In this document: one piece after another, positions 11,640 through 20,083 of the stretch
Layout of the letters: every line of letters starts with the position of its first letter
Numbering within the stretch: the first letter of the stretch is position 1
Assembly (NCBI RefSeq): GCF_000496575.1
Contig: NZ_AYKT01000003.1
Span: forward strand, 27,438 to 91,437
DNA length: 64,000 nt
Direction: 5' to 3'
Origin: Geobacillus thermodenitrificans subsp. thermodenitrificans DSM 465
GTDB lineage: Bacteria > Bacillota > Bacilli > Bacillales > Anoxybacillaceae
Notes under the pieces: model-generated
Databases searched by the model: none
Seen by the model: only the letters and a program-made list of their open reading frames with translations
What the model was told of the DNA's origin: nothing
Program-made: the position numbers and the translations under genes

Positions 11640-12275
11640 TTACATCATCGTTGGAAAAACAGCAGGACATTGCGGCGGGAAGACATCCACAGGGCATTCT
11701 TCCTCGCAGATGATTTCCGGGCGAGGCTGGCAGAATCTTGCGGCCACTTCCAAAATGACTTCATATGTCACGACAATGCTTTGGCAAATTCTTACCGAAA
11801 CATTCGCAGTAATGCTGTCTCCGTTTTGCGTAAACGATCCCACGCGGCAATTATTGAAGGCGTTTTGTGTAGCATTGCAACATACCGTTGTGCCTTCTGG
11901 AGCACAAAGGATCACTTCCTCGGTGGTCGTGATCAATGCCGGGTTGCTAAGTACGGTAACTTGAGCGCCATCTGTATTTGTTCCAGTCACCTCTAACACG
12001 ATTTGAATCGTTTTGCTTAAAGTGACGGCTTGCAAGGTAACAAGTTGATTTCCTACGGTACATTCGATATCGCGGCGAACGTCTTCGGCACACTCTAACA
12101 TGGTGACAGCACAATTGACCTGCGAGATCGTAATGTCGGCTAAAGCCCCTTCTGGAAACGTAAAGGTGATATCTTGGGCAAGCTGTACAACGTGTGTTGT
12201 CCAGTCGTATACTTTGCAGACTTGGATGCATTCAGGGTCAAATTGTTGAGCAAATTGCTCTAAATTAATGGGCAT
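11640..12275 (-). CDS. Cys-rich probable spore-coat/exosporium protein
   Basis: A 211-residue protein with 14 Cys, no signal peptide and no membrane helix. It opens with PECIQVCKVYDWTTHVVQ; a C-x-KVYDW start recurs in unnamed Bacillus spore proteins as far as I recall. Two beta-rich units follow (about 20-110 and 115-190; DITISQVNCAVTMLECAEDV and SFTQNGDSITANVSVRICQSIVVTYEVILEV have the same layout), then a Pro/Cys/Glu tail (CQPRPEIICEEECPVDVFPPQCP). High Cys content suggests disulphide cross-linking, as in CotY/CotZ-type proteins, though it is not one of those. GAAAGGAAGG precedes the ATG by about ten bases and a sigma-K-like -10 lies upstream. Confidence 0.72.
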   Translation of the reverse strand: MPINLEQFAQQFDPECIQVCKVYDWTTHVVQLAQDITFTFPEGALADITISQVNCAVTMLECAEDVRRDIECTVGNQLVTLQAVTLSKTIQIVLEVTGTNTDGAQVTVLSNPALITTTEEVILCAPEGTTVCCNATQNAFNNCRVGSFTQNGDSITANVSVRICQSIVVTYEVILEVAARFCQPRPEIICEEECPVDVFPPQCPAVFPTMM

Positions 12276-12316
12276 AATACAATAACCTTCCTTTCATTCA
12301 ATTTTTCAGGCTACTG

Positions 12317-12325
12317 TATAGTATG
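12317..12325 (-). promoter_or_regulatory. Sigma-K-like -10 element
   Basis: On the minus strand CATACTATA fits the CATANNNTA consensus of sigma-K, about 40 bases before the ATG of the Cys-rich protein at 12275. The -35 of sigma-K is too short to judge. Confidence 0.45.
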
Positions 12326-12473
12326 TTATAGGATAATGGGAGTGATAGTTATAACGCCCATTTTCTCCGTTATATGTAATGATTTATAGTGTAAATATCC
12401 ATCCCGTTTTTGCATATAATTTCTAAAGAATGGTCAATTTCCTCACGACAAATGCTGAAAAGGTGGTGAAGCC

Positions 12474-14324
12474 GTGAGCGGAGAGCATAAAAGCATCCAA
12501 TTACAGCAGAAAATCATCCACCTGAAGTCCGAAGTGGACAAATATAAAACGTTGGTTGCTTCGTTGGCATCTAGCGAAGAATGGCTCCATCTTCACGAGC
12601 AAATAGACCAACTCAAGGCCGAAAACGATGAACTCACCACGAAATGCCAACATTATGAAGACGCGTTGTCTAGACAAACCGACGAGATCAAGCACTTGTC
12701 CGAAACATTAGAAAGGACGAGTCAAGAAAATGAATCGTTGCGTGAGGAGATTGAGCAATTCAAAACAGAATACGCTTACTGGAAAGAACAAGCCGAATTA
12801 AGAGATGAACATATTCAATCTTTAAGAAAAGAAGTCGATATGTTTAAACAAAAGCAAGCGGAATGGGACAAGGAAAGGAGGAGACTGGAAGAGGAGAAAC
12901 AATTACTAGAGAATGAACTTTCGGTTCACCGTTCTTTAAGGAATGAATATGTTTCATTTCAATCCACACTCGACTCATTGACATCATCATGGAAAGAAAG
13001 GATTGGAACAATGGAAAAAGATTACAGTTTTTTAAAAAATCATACGGATAGGATATTGAGGGATGTTGAAGAACTGAAAAAAACATTGGCCACCCATCAA
13101 CCTGAAACGGACGAACTAAAAGAGGAAGTTCACATCCTAGCCGCCAAACTTCATGCGATGGAAGAAAAGTTGGCACAAATAGATCAAGAAAGACAAAAGG
13201 ATTTATTGGTACTGCAAAAACATATTTTGAACCAACAAGTAGAGTTAGAATCGATGATCGAAAAGACATCGCACTTTTCAACAGAAATTAAACGCCTCTC
13301 CAACCAAATTGCTGATTTGACAAAAGCATGGAGCGAACAAACCCAAGAATACCCGCACAACGATATGGACGAGTTGAAGAATATGTTGTCTCAAATCATA
13401 CAATTGTTGACGGCAAATCATGATACCCCCTCTGAAGCACATCAAGCATCATCAAGCGCTCCAGTAAATCCATCGCCTACGAAAAAACAAACAGAAAAGA
13501 GGTTCTCATCCTCTAATACCTTTTTAAAATTACAAGAGTTTATCGATGAAACAAAACAATCCATCGTGGTCTCGCCTGTAAAAACAAAGGAATCACATAC
13601 CTTCAACTCTTCAACAGTCCATCTATCCCCCCAAAAACCCAACTTAGTGAAACGCGTCCGAATTGAACATCCGTCTTATCACCATCGGCACCCATCCCAA
13701 CACAAATCATCTTTAGAAGAGGATGAGGACAGGGCGCTAAGCAGCGCCGTTCCTTGTACTTTCTTGGAGAGAGACATTCGAAACGACTACGACAGTGATT
13801 CTATTGTTGAACATGTTGAGGATGTATCGCCACCCGAAGCAGAGGCAAGAGACGAATCGACGAATGAAAGCGAAACACTTCCTTCTTACTCTGTTGAAAT
13901 TGAGCCACCATTGGACGAGGCAAACCTTTCGGAACACCGAAATAGCACGACTGAAACAACTCCACACGAAGAATCGGCTGAAGCAATACATCAAACCAAC
14001 GACAGCGAGAACGAAAACCATCAGAATAGTGAAGAACCCCCAGTGTTGACAAATGATCAAGAAACACCTATAAAAATGGAAGATGATGTATCAACACAAG
14101 ATATTTCTGCTAATGAACAAAGACCGCATGCTGAAGCCCATCATGCCATTTCACTCGTCTTTCCCGCTGCTTTCGTCCATCCACCTTCTGCATCGATGGA
14201 AAGCGAGGATAAAGATGAAGATGATACCATGGTTCAGAGCGAAGAATCGTTCGTTACAGAAGAAGGGAATAATCAAAAATGGCGGCTGTTCTCTCTGCTG
14301 AAAAAGGTGAAAATCTTACAATAG
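12474..14324 (+). CDS. Large coiled-coil protein of unknown function, probably spore-associated
   Basis: A 616-residue protein in two halves. Residues 1-310 are almost unbroken coiled coil (long E/K/Q/L heptads such as LRKEVDMFKQKQAEWDKERRRLEEEKQLLENEL). Residues 311-600 are low-complexity, rich in Ser, Pro, His and acidic residues, with SYHHRHPSQHK near 400. The last 20 residues (WRLFSLLKKVKIL) make a basic amphipathic end. No enzyme motif, signal peptide or membrane segment. GTG start after AAAGGTGGTGAA. An architecture of rod, flexible spacer and amphipathic tail suggests a scaffold. It is divergent from the Cys-rich coat-like gene, so shared spore expression is plausible. Confidence 0.72.
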   Translation: MSGEHKSIQLQQKIIHLKSEVDKYKTLVASLASSEEWLHLHEQIDQLKAENDELTTKCQHYEDALSRQTDEIKHLSETLERTSQENESLREEIEQFKTEYAYWKEQAELRDEHIQSLRKEVDMFKQKQAEWDKERRRLEEEKQLLENELSVHRSLRNEYVSFQSTLDSLTSSWKERIGTMEKDYSFLKNHTDRILRDVEELKKTLATHQPETDELKEEVHILAAKLHAMEEKLAQIDQERQKDLLVLQKHILNQQVELESMIEKTSHFSTEIKRLSNQIADLTKAWSEQTQEYPHNDMDELKNMLSQIIQLLTANHDTPSEAHQASSSAPVNPSPTKKQTEKRFSSSNTFLKLQEFIDETKQSIVVSPVKTKESHTFNSSTVHLSPQKPNLVKRVRIEHPSYHHRHPSQHKSSLEEDEDRALSSAVPCTFLERDIRNDYDSDSIVEHVEDVSPPEAEARDESTNESETLPSYSVEIEPPLDEANLSEHRNSTTETTPHEESAEAIHQTNDSENENHQNSEEPPVLTNDQETPIKMEDDVSTQDISANEQRPHAEAHHAISLVFPAAFVHPPSASMESEDKDEDDTMVQSEESFVTEEGNNQKWRLFSLLKKVKILQ

Positions 14325-14327
14325 CTA

Positions 14328-14358
14328 AGAGGCGGGAATATTCCCTGCCTCTTCCACT
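14328..14358 (+). terminator. Terminator after the coiled-coil gene
   Basis: AGAGGCGGGAA and TTCCCTGCCTCT form a stem of about 12 pairs, followed by TCCACTTTTA. Confidence 0.75.
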
Positions 14359-14469
14359 TTTATCCTCAGAACATCGCCAAACGGGATCATGAATGGATGC
14401 CATGCAGCAACTCAACGCTGGTTTGCAGGGTACAAGCACTGATCATGGCTTGGAAAATCATGTACGATC

Positions 14470-14634
14470 TCACAGTCTGGAGGTCATCAACTGAATAGAC
14501 AAACGAGCGCCCCCATCCTCATCGCTCAACACATCAAACAAACCGTCGCGCATCACTAGCTCAGTCTTCTTCATAGACGTTGCCGACCACTTGACATGGC
14601 GGTATTCCGTCAACAAAGAAAGCAAATCCCTCAC
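14470..14634 (-). CDS. Small 54-residue hypothetical protein
   Basis: A short gene read directly from the sequence: GTG at 14634, stop TGA at 14470. GGGGAGAGG lies four bases before the GTG, a strong ribosome binding site. The product begins MRDLLSLLTEYRHVKWSA and ends LSIQLMTSRL; it is charged, soluble and without a known domain. The start lies 25 bases after the stop of the membrane cytochrome gene on the same strand, so the two are probably co-transcribed. Existence rests on the ribosome binding site and operon position only. Confidence 0.5.
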   Translation of the reverse strand: MRDLLSLLTEYRHVKWSATSMKKTELVMRDGLFDVLSDEDGGARLSIQLMTSRL

Positions 14635-14659
14635 GTTTCCTCTCCCCACTTATACGTAA

Positions 14660-15160
14660 TTAGATGGGCCAAAACAAATGAAGGAGAAAGAAACAGGCAA
14701 ACAGCATGGCGGAGGTGAGATGAAACCTTCTTCTCCAACCGGACGCTTTTTGCCGCCGAAGGACGCCTGCAAACAAGGTGATGGCCAACATCGCGATGCT
14801 TACATAACCGGTCACCAGTTTCCCATGGCCCAAACCGATCACGGTGCCGAGTTTCCATGCCATCACCACTCCGTGAAAGACAATCAAGCCCGTTCCGGCA
14901 ACCGCGAGCGGGATATGGGCTTTCATCATACTTCTTGATATCCGCGCTAAGGTAACTTTGACCTTCCGAACTCTCGTTTTACGGATAACAAGAAAAATAA
15001 AATACATATTGACATTGATCAAAAACAGCAGTACCGCCACTTGTGCCAGCCATTTTCCTGCCAGCACCGCAGCTGAGTCATTCGGGCGAAACAGCCATAT
15101 ATAGAGCGTAGTGCCGATCACCAACAACGCATTGATGATGATCCAAATATAATGTGCCAT
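14660..15160 (-). CDS. Predicted di-haem membrane cytochrome b-like protein
   Basis: Integral membrane protein of 166 residues with about five helices. Two His pairs have the spacing of bis-His haem sites: His82 and His96 (AHIPLAVAGTGLIVFH) and His147 and His161 (HLTSAMLFACFFLLH). Each pair is H-x13-H on one helix, the pattern by which two helices of b-type cytochromes and ferric-reductase-like proteins hold two stacked haems. No flavin or NAD domain is present, so an electron donor would have to be separate. The start is the ATG at 15160 because GGAGG lies four bases upstream; an ATG ten codons earlier overlaps that site. The haem claim is inferred from spacing. Confidence 0.75.
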   Translation of the reverse strand: MAHYIWIIINALLVIGTTLYIWLFRPNDSAAVLAGKWLAQVAVLLFLINVNMYFIFLVIRKTRVRKVKVTLARISRSMMKAHIPLAVAGTGLIVFHGVVMAWKLGTVIGLGHGKLVTGYVSIAMLAITLFAGVLRRQKASGWRRRFHLTSAMLFACFFLLHLFWPI

Positions 15161-15397
15161 ACATCCTCCATAATCGTTCTGTTTTTCCATCTATTTTAAC
15201 ATTTTAACCTAAAAAGGATCACCTCAGAGTGAGGATCATCACACCGCGAATATGGCAATCGGCAGATCCGGTTTCTTACGCTTAAGTGCTCCCCATCTGC
15301 CGCCCGTTCATAACGTTTTAGACCATCGGACATGCATTCTGCCCCCCATAGAAATAAACGAAGAACCAATGTAGAAAGGCGATGATCATCCGTTGAA

Positions 15398-15765
15398 GGT
15401 GGAGAGGAAACATCCGATTCTCGATAACTTTAAGTGCAACCTGTCCACCTTGGAACAATCACGTATATTTGGCACAGCTGCTGAGAGCTGCCGCTCAAAA
15501 CTGGCATGAACATGCTCTATTCGTATTTTCACCCGTTTCATCCGCAAGGTGTGACGGACATGATCGTTTTAGCCACGTCTCGCATCTGTCGATTCATACA
15601 TGGCCGGAGGAGAACGATGCTTCGTTGGACTTTTATACATGCGGGGAACATGACCCGCTTAGTCAGGCGGATTTTTCGTTAAAAGGCTTTCAGGCAAAAC
15701 GGGTAGTCATTTATTCAGTTCCGGGTACAGCAACGGTCTCCAGCTCGTTATCGGCCAGGAAGTGA
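15398..15765 (+). pseudogene. speD: Broken S-adenosylmethionine decarboxylase (speD) gene
   Basis: Pieces of SpeD occur in different frames. LDNFKCNLSTLEQS is the N-terminal part, LLRAAAQNWHEHALFVFSPV the next helix and strand, HPQGVTDMIVLATS the strand before the cleavage site in another frame, and HLSIHTWPEENDASLDFYTCGEHDP the conserved core in the frame that runs to the TGA at 15765. SpeD makes decarboxylated SAM for spermidine synthesis and self-cleaves at a Glu-Ser bond in an ESHLTIHT-like motif; here the Glu is lost (VSHLSIHT). At least two frameshifts make a working enzyme unlikely. Confidence 0.7.
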
Positions 15766-15822
15766 TGCCGTTTGAGCTTTCGAAACCGAGCGAACGACTT
15801 GACAGATAAACTGTCTTCCATC

Positions 15823-15862
15823 AAAAAAAGTTGGCCGTCCTTTTGTTCGGCCAACGTTTTTT
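15823..15862. terminator. Terminator-like hairpin
   Basis: AAAAAAAGTTGGCCG pairs with CGGCCAACGTTTTTT. It stands downstream of the broken speD and could serve either strand. Confidence 0.8.
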
Positions 15863-16092
15863 GATTTGGAGTGAAAAACAGACAGCAGTCTTGAGCTGTC
15901 TTTCAAAGTATGGATGGGCCCTCTCATAACGAACAAATGTGGATTTTGTCGAATTTGAGCGAATCGCGTAGTACAAGTCTTCTCTCAGACACATATATAT
16001 GCAGTACAAATGAGCACTATAGACAGTTTACACATATGGCCTCAATGAAAAAAATATAAGAAAGGAGGCTGGCCATCATCGAACTCCTCATC

Positions 16093-17427
16093 GTGTTTAC
16101 ATTTTTCTTTACGATGATGCTCATTTATTGGCACCCGAAAGGAATGCATGAAGCCATTCCGGCCGCGATCGGTGCAGCGATCATCCTTGTCAGCGGAGCG
16201 GTCAGTTTTTCCAATCTCATCGACATTAGCGCCAAAGTGAGCGGCGCAGCGGTCACCATCATCTCCACTTTTATCATGGCGCTTGTTCTCGAGAGCATCG
16301 GCTTTTTTCATTGGATCGCCGCTATATTGGCCGAGCGAGCTAACGGTTCGGGTATTCGGCTGTTTTGGTATACGAATGCTCTTTGCTTTCTTATGACACT
16401 GTTTTTCAATAACGACGGCAGCATCATTATCACAACCCCGATTTTGCTGTTGCTCTTAAAAAGCTTTCAACTCAAAAAGCATCAGCAGCTTCCGTACCTG
16501 ATAAGCGGTGCGCTCGTCGCTACCGCCTCAAGCGCACCGATCGGTGTGAGCAACATGGTGAACTTAATTTCGCTAAAGATTATTGATATGAGCCTGTACT
16601 TGCAAACGACGATGATGTTTGTTCCTTCCATGCTTGGATTGCTCTTTTTGGTCGGAATGCTGTTTGCTGTTTTTTACAAAGATCTTCCTAGAACACTTCC
16701 TCCGCTGTCCGTCCCAATCACTCCTCTCTCGTTTTATCAGCACCCCCTCCGCCATTCCGAGGGCTATGATTATTTAAAAATATCGGAACAAAAGATGAAG
16801 GGGATTCTTCTCTTTGTGTTGGTCATGCGGGTTAGTTTATTTGTCGCTTCCTACTGGCATATCCCGGTGGAATGGGTAGCTGTTACGGGATCCGTTTTGC
16901 TGCTCGGATGGCGGTGGTACGCGTTACAGATGAAACCTTTTGATGTGTTGCGGAAAGCGCCTTGGCATATTCTCATCTTTGCTTTTGGGATGTATATTAT
17001 TGTGTACGGGTTAAACGGTGCCGGCCTCGGACATTATTTGGTGCAACAATTGCAGCCTTATGTGTCTAATTTATTTCACGCCATTTTCACCATGGGAAGC
17101 ATGATGTCCATTTTGTCAAATGTGTTTAACAACCACCCTGCGCTCATGATCGGAACGTTGACATTGACCGAAATGCGTATCGACCCACTCATTTTAAAAG
17201 CAGCATATTTGGCAATGATCATTGGGAGCGATATCGGCTCACTGCTTTTGCCAACAGGGACGCTCGCAACGTTGCTTTGGCTCCATATCTTACAAAAATA
17301 CCGTTATCCGCTTCCTTGGTCCACGTATACAAAAATCTCGCTTTTGGTCATTCCACCGACGGTGTTGTTTACCCTTGCCATGCTGTATAGTTGGATTTTC
17401 TTTTTGTCTTTGGTCCACCTTCTATAA
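16093..17427 (+). CDS. ArsB/NhaD-type ion efflux transporter
   Basis: Polytopic membrane protein of about 444 residues with some 11-12 hydrophobic segments, of the ArsB part of the ion-transporter superfamily. LFFNNDGSIIITTPILLLL matches the FxNDGxxLIxTPI motif of arsenite carriers, and a second half motif appears in SNVFNNHPALMIGTL. It probably exports arsenite or another oxyanion, but no arsR or arsC is adjacent, so the substrate is uncertain. The GTG at 16093 is 24 bases beyond a near-perfect AAAGGAGG (16061-16068). The in-frame ATC at 16075 has ideal spacing and would add MIELLI, so the true start may be a rare ATC codon. A terminator overlaps the stop. Confidence 0.85.
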   Translation: MFTFFFTMMLIYWHPKGMHEAIPAAIGAAIILVSGAVSFSNLIDISAKVSGAAVTIISTFIMALVLESIGFFHWIAAILAERANGSGIRLFWYTNALCFLMTLFFNNDGSIIITTPILLLLLKSFQLKKHQQLPYLISGALVATASSAPIGVSNMVNLISLKIIDMSLYLQTTMMFVPSMLGLLFLVGMLFAVFYKDLPRTLPPLSVPITPLSFYQHPLRHSEGYDYLKISEQKMKGILLFVLVMRVSLFVASYWHIPVEWVAVTGSVLLLGWRWYALQMKPFDVLRKAPWHILIFAFGMYIIVYGLNGAGLGHYLVQQLQPYVSNLFHAIFTMGSMMSILSNVFNNHPALMIGTLTLTEMRIDPLILKAAYLAMIIGSDIGSLLLPTGTLATLLWLHILQKYRYPLPWSTYTKISLLVIPPTVLFTLAMLYSWIFFLSLVHLL

Positions 17428-17468
17428 AAAAAGCCCTCCTCACGCGGTGAACGAAGGAGGGCTTTTTT
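17426..17468. terminator. Terminator after the ArsB-type gene
   Basis: AAAAAAAGCCCTCCT and AGGAGGGCTTTTTT form a long stem around a 16-base loop. Both runs are present, so it may also end the minus-strand gene at 17535. Confidence 0.92.
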
Positions 17469-17534
17469 ATAAAATTTCCTTTGTTGCATCTAGCGCCGCC
17501 ATTTATCCAGCGTACATCAAGCGAGTTCTTCATC

Positions 17535-18203
17535 TTATGATGGAAAGTGCACCGTTTTTAAGTGAATCACTTTCCAATAAACAGATTCCCCGCTCGCGGT
17601 CACTAGATGGATGATATTGTTTTTCACTTCCTTTAATAAACCAATTTTCATCGGGTGATCGCCTAAGTCAAAAATGACTAAGTGGCCTTCCATTTTTTTG
17701 AGCTGCTCCTCAAGCGATCGCTGCAAAGGAAGAGGGGTTGGCTGCACCGGCAGCGCATCGTTCCCTAATGTATACGGTGTGATGTTTTTCTGGTAAGGGG
17801 TCAGCCATTTTAAATGATTCATCGAAATGAGCATCGTTTTGTAAACCGGAGAATAAAAGGTGAAGTAATCGTTCAGCACATTGGTGATGTAACCGTGAAT
17901 CGATTTGTTTCCGATTACGTAAACTTCCACAAACCTTCCTTTGGCGTTCAATAACGTTTTTCGATAGGAAATTCCAGCATCCTCTTGCAAAGGAACGTCG
18001 GGAAAAGGGGGGGTAATCAAGAATTCAGGATCCGTGTAAAGCTGAATGTGGTGAATATGCAGGTGAGGAATGTACAAATACTCTTTTCCGGTATAGATGA
18101 CAAGAATATCGAGCCCAAGATCAATTAAAACCCCCCGAACTGTAGTTCCTCCGGAAATCTCCACTTTGACTTGCTTCCCGAGTAATGTTTTCAATAGGTC
18201 CAT
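17535..18203 (-). CDS. CotB-family spore coat protein, short form
   Basis: A 222-residue protein related to the Sm-like units of CotB. Three units of about 60 residues can be seen: LLGKQVKVEISGGTTVRGVLIDLGLDILVIYT, the middle unit FVEVYVIGNKSIHGYITNVLNDYFTFYSP, and the C-terminal MEGHLVIFDLGDHPMKIGLLKEVKNNIIHLV. The GGPES core typical of CotB has diverged to SGGTT in unit one. It has no charged tail. GAGGGTGAAAGAAC precedes the ATG. It lies downstream of cotB on the same strand with a 120-base gap, and is probably a structural protein of the outer spore coat made late in the mother cell. Confidence 0.75.
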   Translation of the reverse strand: MDLLKTLLGKQVKVEISGGTTVRGVLIDLGLDILVIYTGKEYLYIPHLHIHHIQLYTDPEFLITPPFPDVPLQEDAGISYRKTLLNAKGRFVEVYVIGNKSIHGYITNVLNDYFTFYSPVYKTMLISMNHLKWLTPYQKNITPYTLGNDALPVQPTPLPLQRSLEEQLKKMEGHLVIFDLGDHPMKIGLLKEVKNNIIHLVTASGESVYWKVIHLKTVHFPS

Positions 18204-18324
18204 GTTCTTTCACCCTCTGATTTTAAGGGACGAACGAGCCGATCATGCTAGGTTTACCTACACCGATGCCCATTGTCCCCCTTTTTCGGCCTGTCACCTT
18301 TCTCTTTTTCGTTTGCCTCCCTCA

Positions 18325-19566
18325 TCATCCTTTTTTCTTTTTCTCTTTCTTCTTCTCTTTTTCTTTTTTCTTCTCCTTTTCCTTCTCTTTTTCTTTCTCT
18401 TTCTCTTCTTTTTCCTTGTCGCCTTGCTCTTTTTTCTTCGCTTTTGCTTCTTCTTTTTTCTTATCGCCTTGCTCTTTCTCCTTCTCTTTGTCCTTCTCTT
18501 TCTCCTTCTCTTTGTCCTTCTCTTTGCCCTTCTCTTTTTCTTCTTTTTTCTTGTCACCTTGCTCTTTTTGCTTTGCTTTTACCCCCTCTTCTTCTTTTTT
18601 CTGTGCCTTTTTCGCCTCGCGCTCGGCTTGATTAGGCTCTTGTTTTGCTTCAGCTTGACCTGTTTCCTTTCCGTCTCCGGCATTCATGGTATTTGCTTGG
18701 AACGCTCCTTTAGGCCCACAGCTGATACTTTTGATGTGTTCATAATTCACCCGGATAATTTCATCGTGATTGACAATCGTACAGTAACCGCTTCCTCCCG
18801 GAACAAGGATTCCTTCTACTGCTTCCGGCCCCCCGCGGTTGATCGCTATCCATGTATTGATGAGTCTCTCAAATAGATCCGTTACGTTTGCGGCCTTTAC
18901 ATAAACGGGCGGGGGTAGCGGGTCATGTTCTTGGTCTTCGTGTGTCTCTTCCCCTCCTGGTATATGCGGCGCTTCGCTTGCTGCTTCCATATCGTTATGC
19001 CCCGTGACTTCTGTTGTGGCGTCTTCCATTGCGTTTGCTTCAAGTTCCGCGGCTGGGGTCTTGGCATCTACCGCCTTGTTCTCTTCGGTTTTCATTTGTA
19101 CACGGACGCTTTTCAGATGGCGGAGAAGGTAAAACACAATCCCATCATCTTTTGTGAAGAGAATAATATGATCGTCGTTGACACCTAGTAAGGTTCCTCG
19201 TTTTGACTCTGGTCCCCCTTGGTTAATTTGAATGTGCTCATTGACCAAACTGTTTAACAGCTCATAAAAACTCGTCGCCCTTACCGGCATAACAGTTTCG
19301 TCGCTATATGAAGAAAGCGACGAAACGGAATTGGCTTTCACATTTTCACTAATGCTTTGAACATGGTGCAACGCATAATAAATCATCGCTGCTTCGCTTT
19401 CAACAAAAAGGACAAGATAGTCTGATTGAACATCGAGAAGTTTCCCTGTTTTTGATTCGGGACCACCGCGGTAGACAGTAACGGTTTTCCCAATTAATGA
19501 TTGCAATTCGCGATTTGCCTCAAGCGGCATGGACGCGCCATGCATGTCATACGCCACCATTTCCAT
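18325..19566 (-). CDS. cotB: Spore coat protein CotB with Lys/Glu-rich tail
   Basis: Outer spore-coat protein (413 aa). Three Sm-like units match Bacillus subtilis CotB closely: VTVYRGGPESKTGKLL, IQINQGGPESKRGTLL and IAINRGGPEAVEGILV, each followed by a strand and a HHVQSIS-, RHLKSV- or EHIKSISCGPKG-type segment. An acidic linker lies between units two and three. From about residue 315 to the end the protein is almost only Lys and Glu with GD, A and Q spacers. In B. subtilis this tail is Ser/Lys-rich and phosphorylated; here Ser is missing. AAAGGAG favours the ATG at 19560 (third codon) over that at 19566. The tail DNA is a pure purine tract. Confidence 0.93.
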   Translation of the reverse strand: MEMVAYDMHGASMPLEANRELQSLIGKTVTVYRGGPESKTGKLLDVQSDYLVLFVESEAAMIYYALHHVQSISENVKANSVSSLSSYSDETVMPVRATSFYELLNSLVNEHIQINQGGPESKRGTLLGVNDDHIILFTKDDGIVFYLLRHLKSVRVQMKTEENKAVDAKTPAAELEANAMEDATTEVTGHNDMEAASEAPHIPGGEETHEDQEHDPLPPPVYVKAANVTDLFERLINTWIAINRGGPEAVEGILVPGGSGYCTIVNHDEIIRVNYEHIKSISCGPKGAFQANTMNAGDGKETGQAEAKQEPNQAEREAKKAQKKEEEGVKAKQKEQGDKKKEEKEKGKEKDKEKEKEKDKEKEKEQGDKKKEEAKAKKKEQGDKEKEEKEKEKEKEKEKKKEKEKKKEKKKKG

Positions 19567-19652
19567 ACTCCTTTCCTATACTGTTGTCCATAAGGGATAT
19601 TCATACTGTATATATACGTATCCAGCGAAAATCGGCATCCGTCAACAACCTA

Positions 19653-19699
19653 CAAAAAAAAAATAGGCCAGCCCGTTGAGGATCGCCCTGGGGCTAGCC
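19653..19699 (-). terminator. Terminator, second of a tandem pair
   Basis: On the minus strand GGCTAGCCC pairs with GGGCTGGCC and is followed by TATTTTTTTTTT. It is downstream of the dinB operon. Confidence 0.75.
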
Positions 19700-19723
19700 A
19701 TCCGTGCCAACCTTTTAACTGCG

Positions 19724-19785
19724 CCAAAAAAATCGGTTCATTCCGTGATGAAAACAGGCAACACCTTGCACGAAATGAACCGATT
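19724..19785 (-). terminator. Terminator of the dinB operon
   Basis: On the minus strand AATCGGTTCATT (from 19785) and AATGAACCGATT (19742-19731) form a 12-pair stem around a 31-base loop, followed by TTTTTTTGG. Confidence 0.8.
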
Positions 19786-19894
19786 GCGACTTTGTTATTA
19801 TAGGAGCGATTGTCCATACCCCCCTCTCTAACCAGTAACGCTGCATCCAAATAGGCAAATCGTCGGCAATTATAGTCGTATAGTCCTTCACGTG

Positions 19895-20083
19895 TTACAA
19901 CGCTACGTATATCCCAATTCCTGCCGCTAGGACAATGGCTAATCCGGCATAAATCAACACTAAGCGGGTGAGATTGCCTTTTGTTGCTGATGTGTACTGC
20001 TCGTCTCCCCGTCCAGACAGCGCGAGCGTACCGACTAGGCCTGCAAGCATCACGACAGACGCAGCAACTATGAATATCGTCAA
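19895..20083 (-). CDS. Small two-helix membrane protein
   Basis: A 62-residue protein with two hydrophobic helices (IFIVAASVVMLAGLVGTLAL and LVLIYAGLAIVLAAGIGIYVAL) separated by a charged loop SGRGDEQYTSATKGNLTR. No family recognised. Its ATG overlaps the TGA of the polymerase IV gene by four bases (20080-20083), so it is translated by coupling in the same operon. Two terminators follow it. Function unknown. Confidence 0.75.
   Translation of the reverse strand: MTIFIVAASVVMLAGLVGTLALSGRGDEQYTSATKGNLTRLVLIYAGLAIVLAAGIGIYVAL

Noticed and set aside
18097..18876. Phe/Leu/Ser-rich open frames on the plus strand opposite cotB.
   Set aside because: They are the complement of the Lys/Glu-rich tail (purine tract) and have no start signal of their own.
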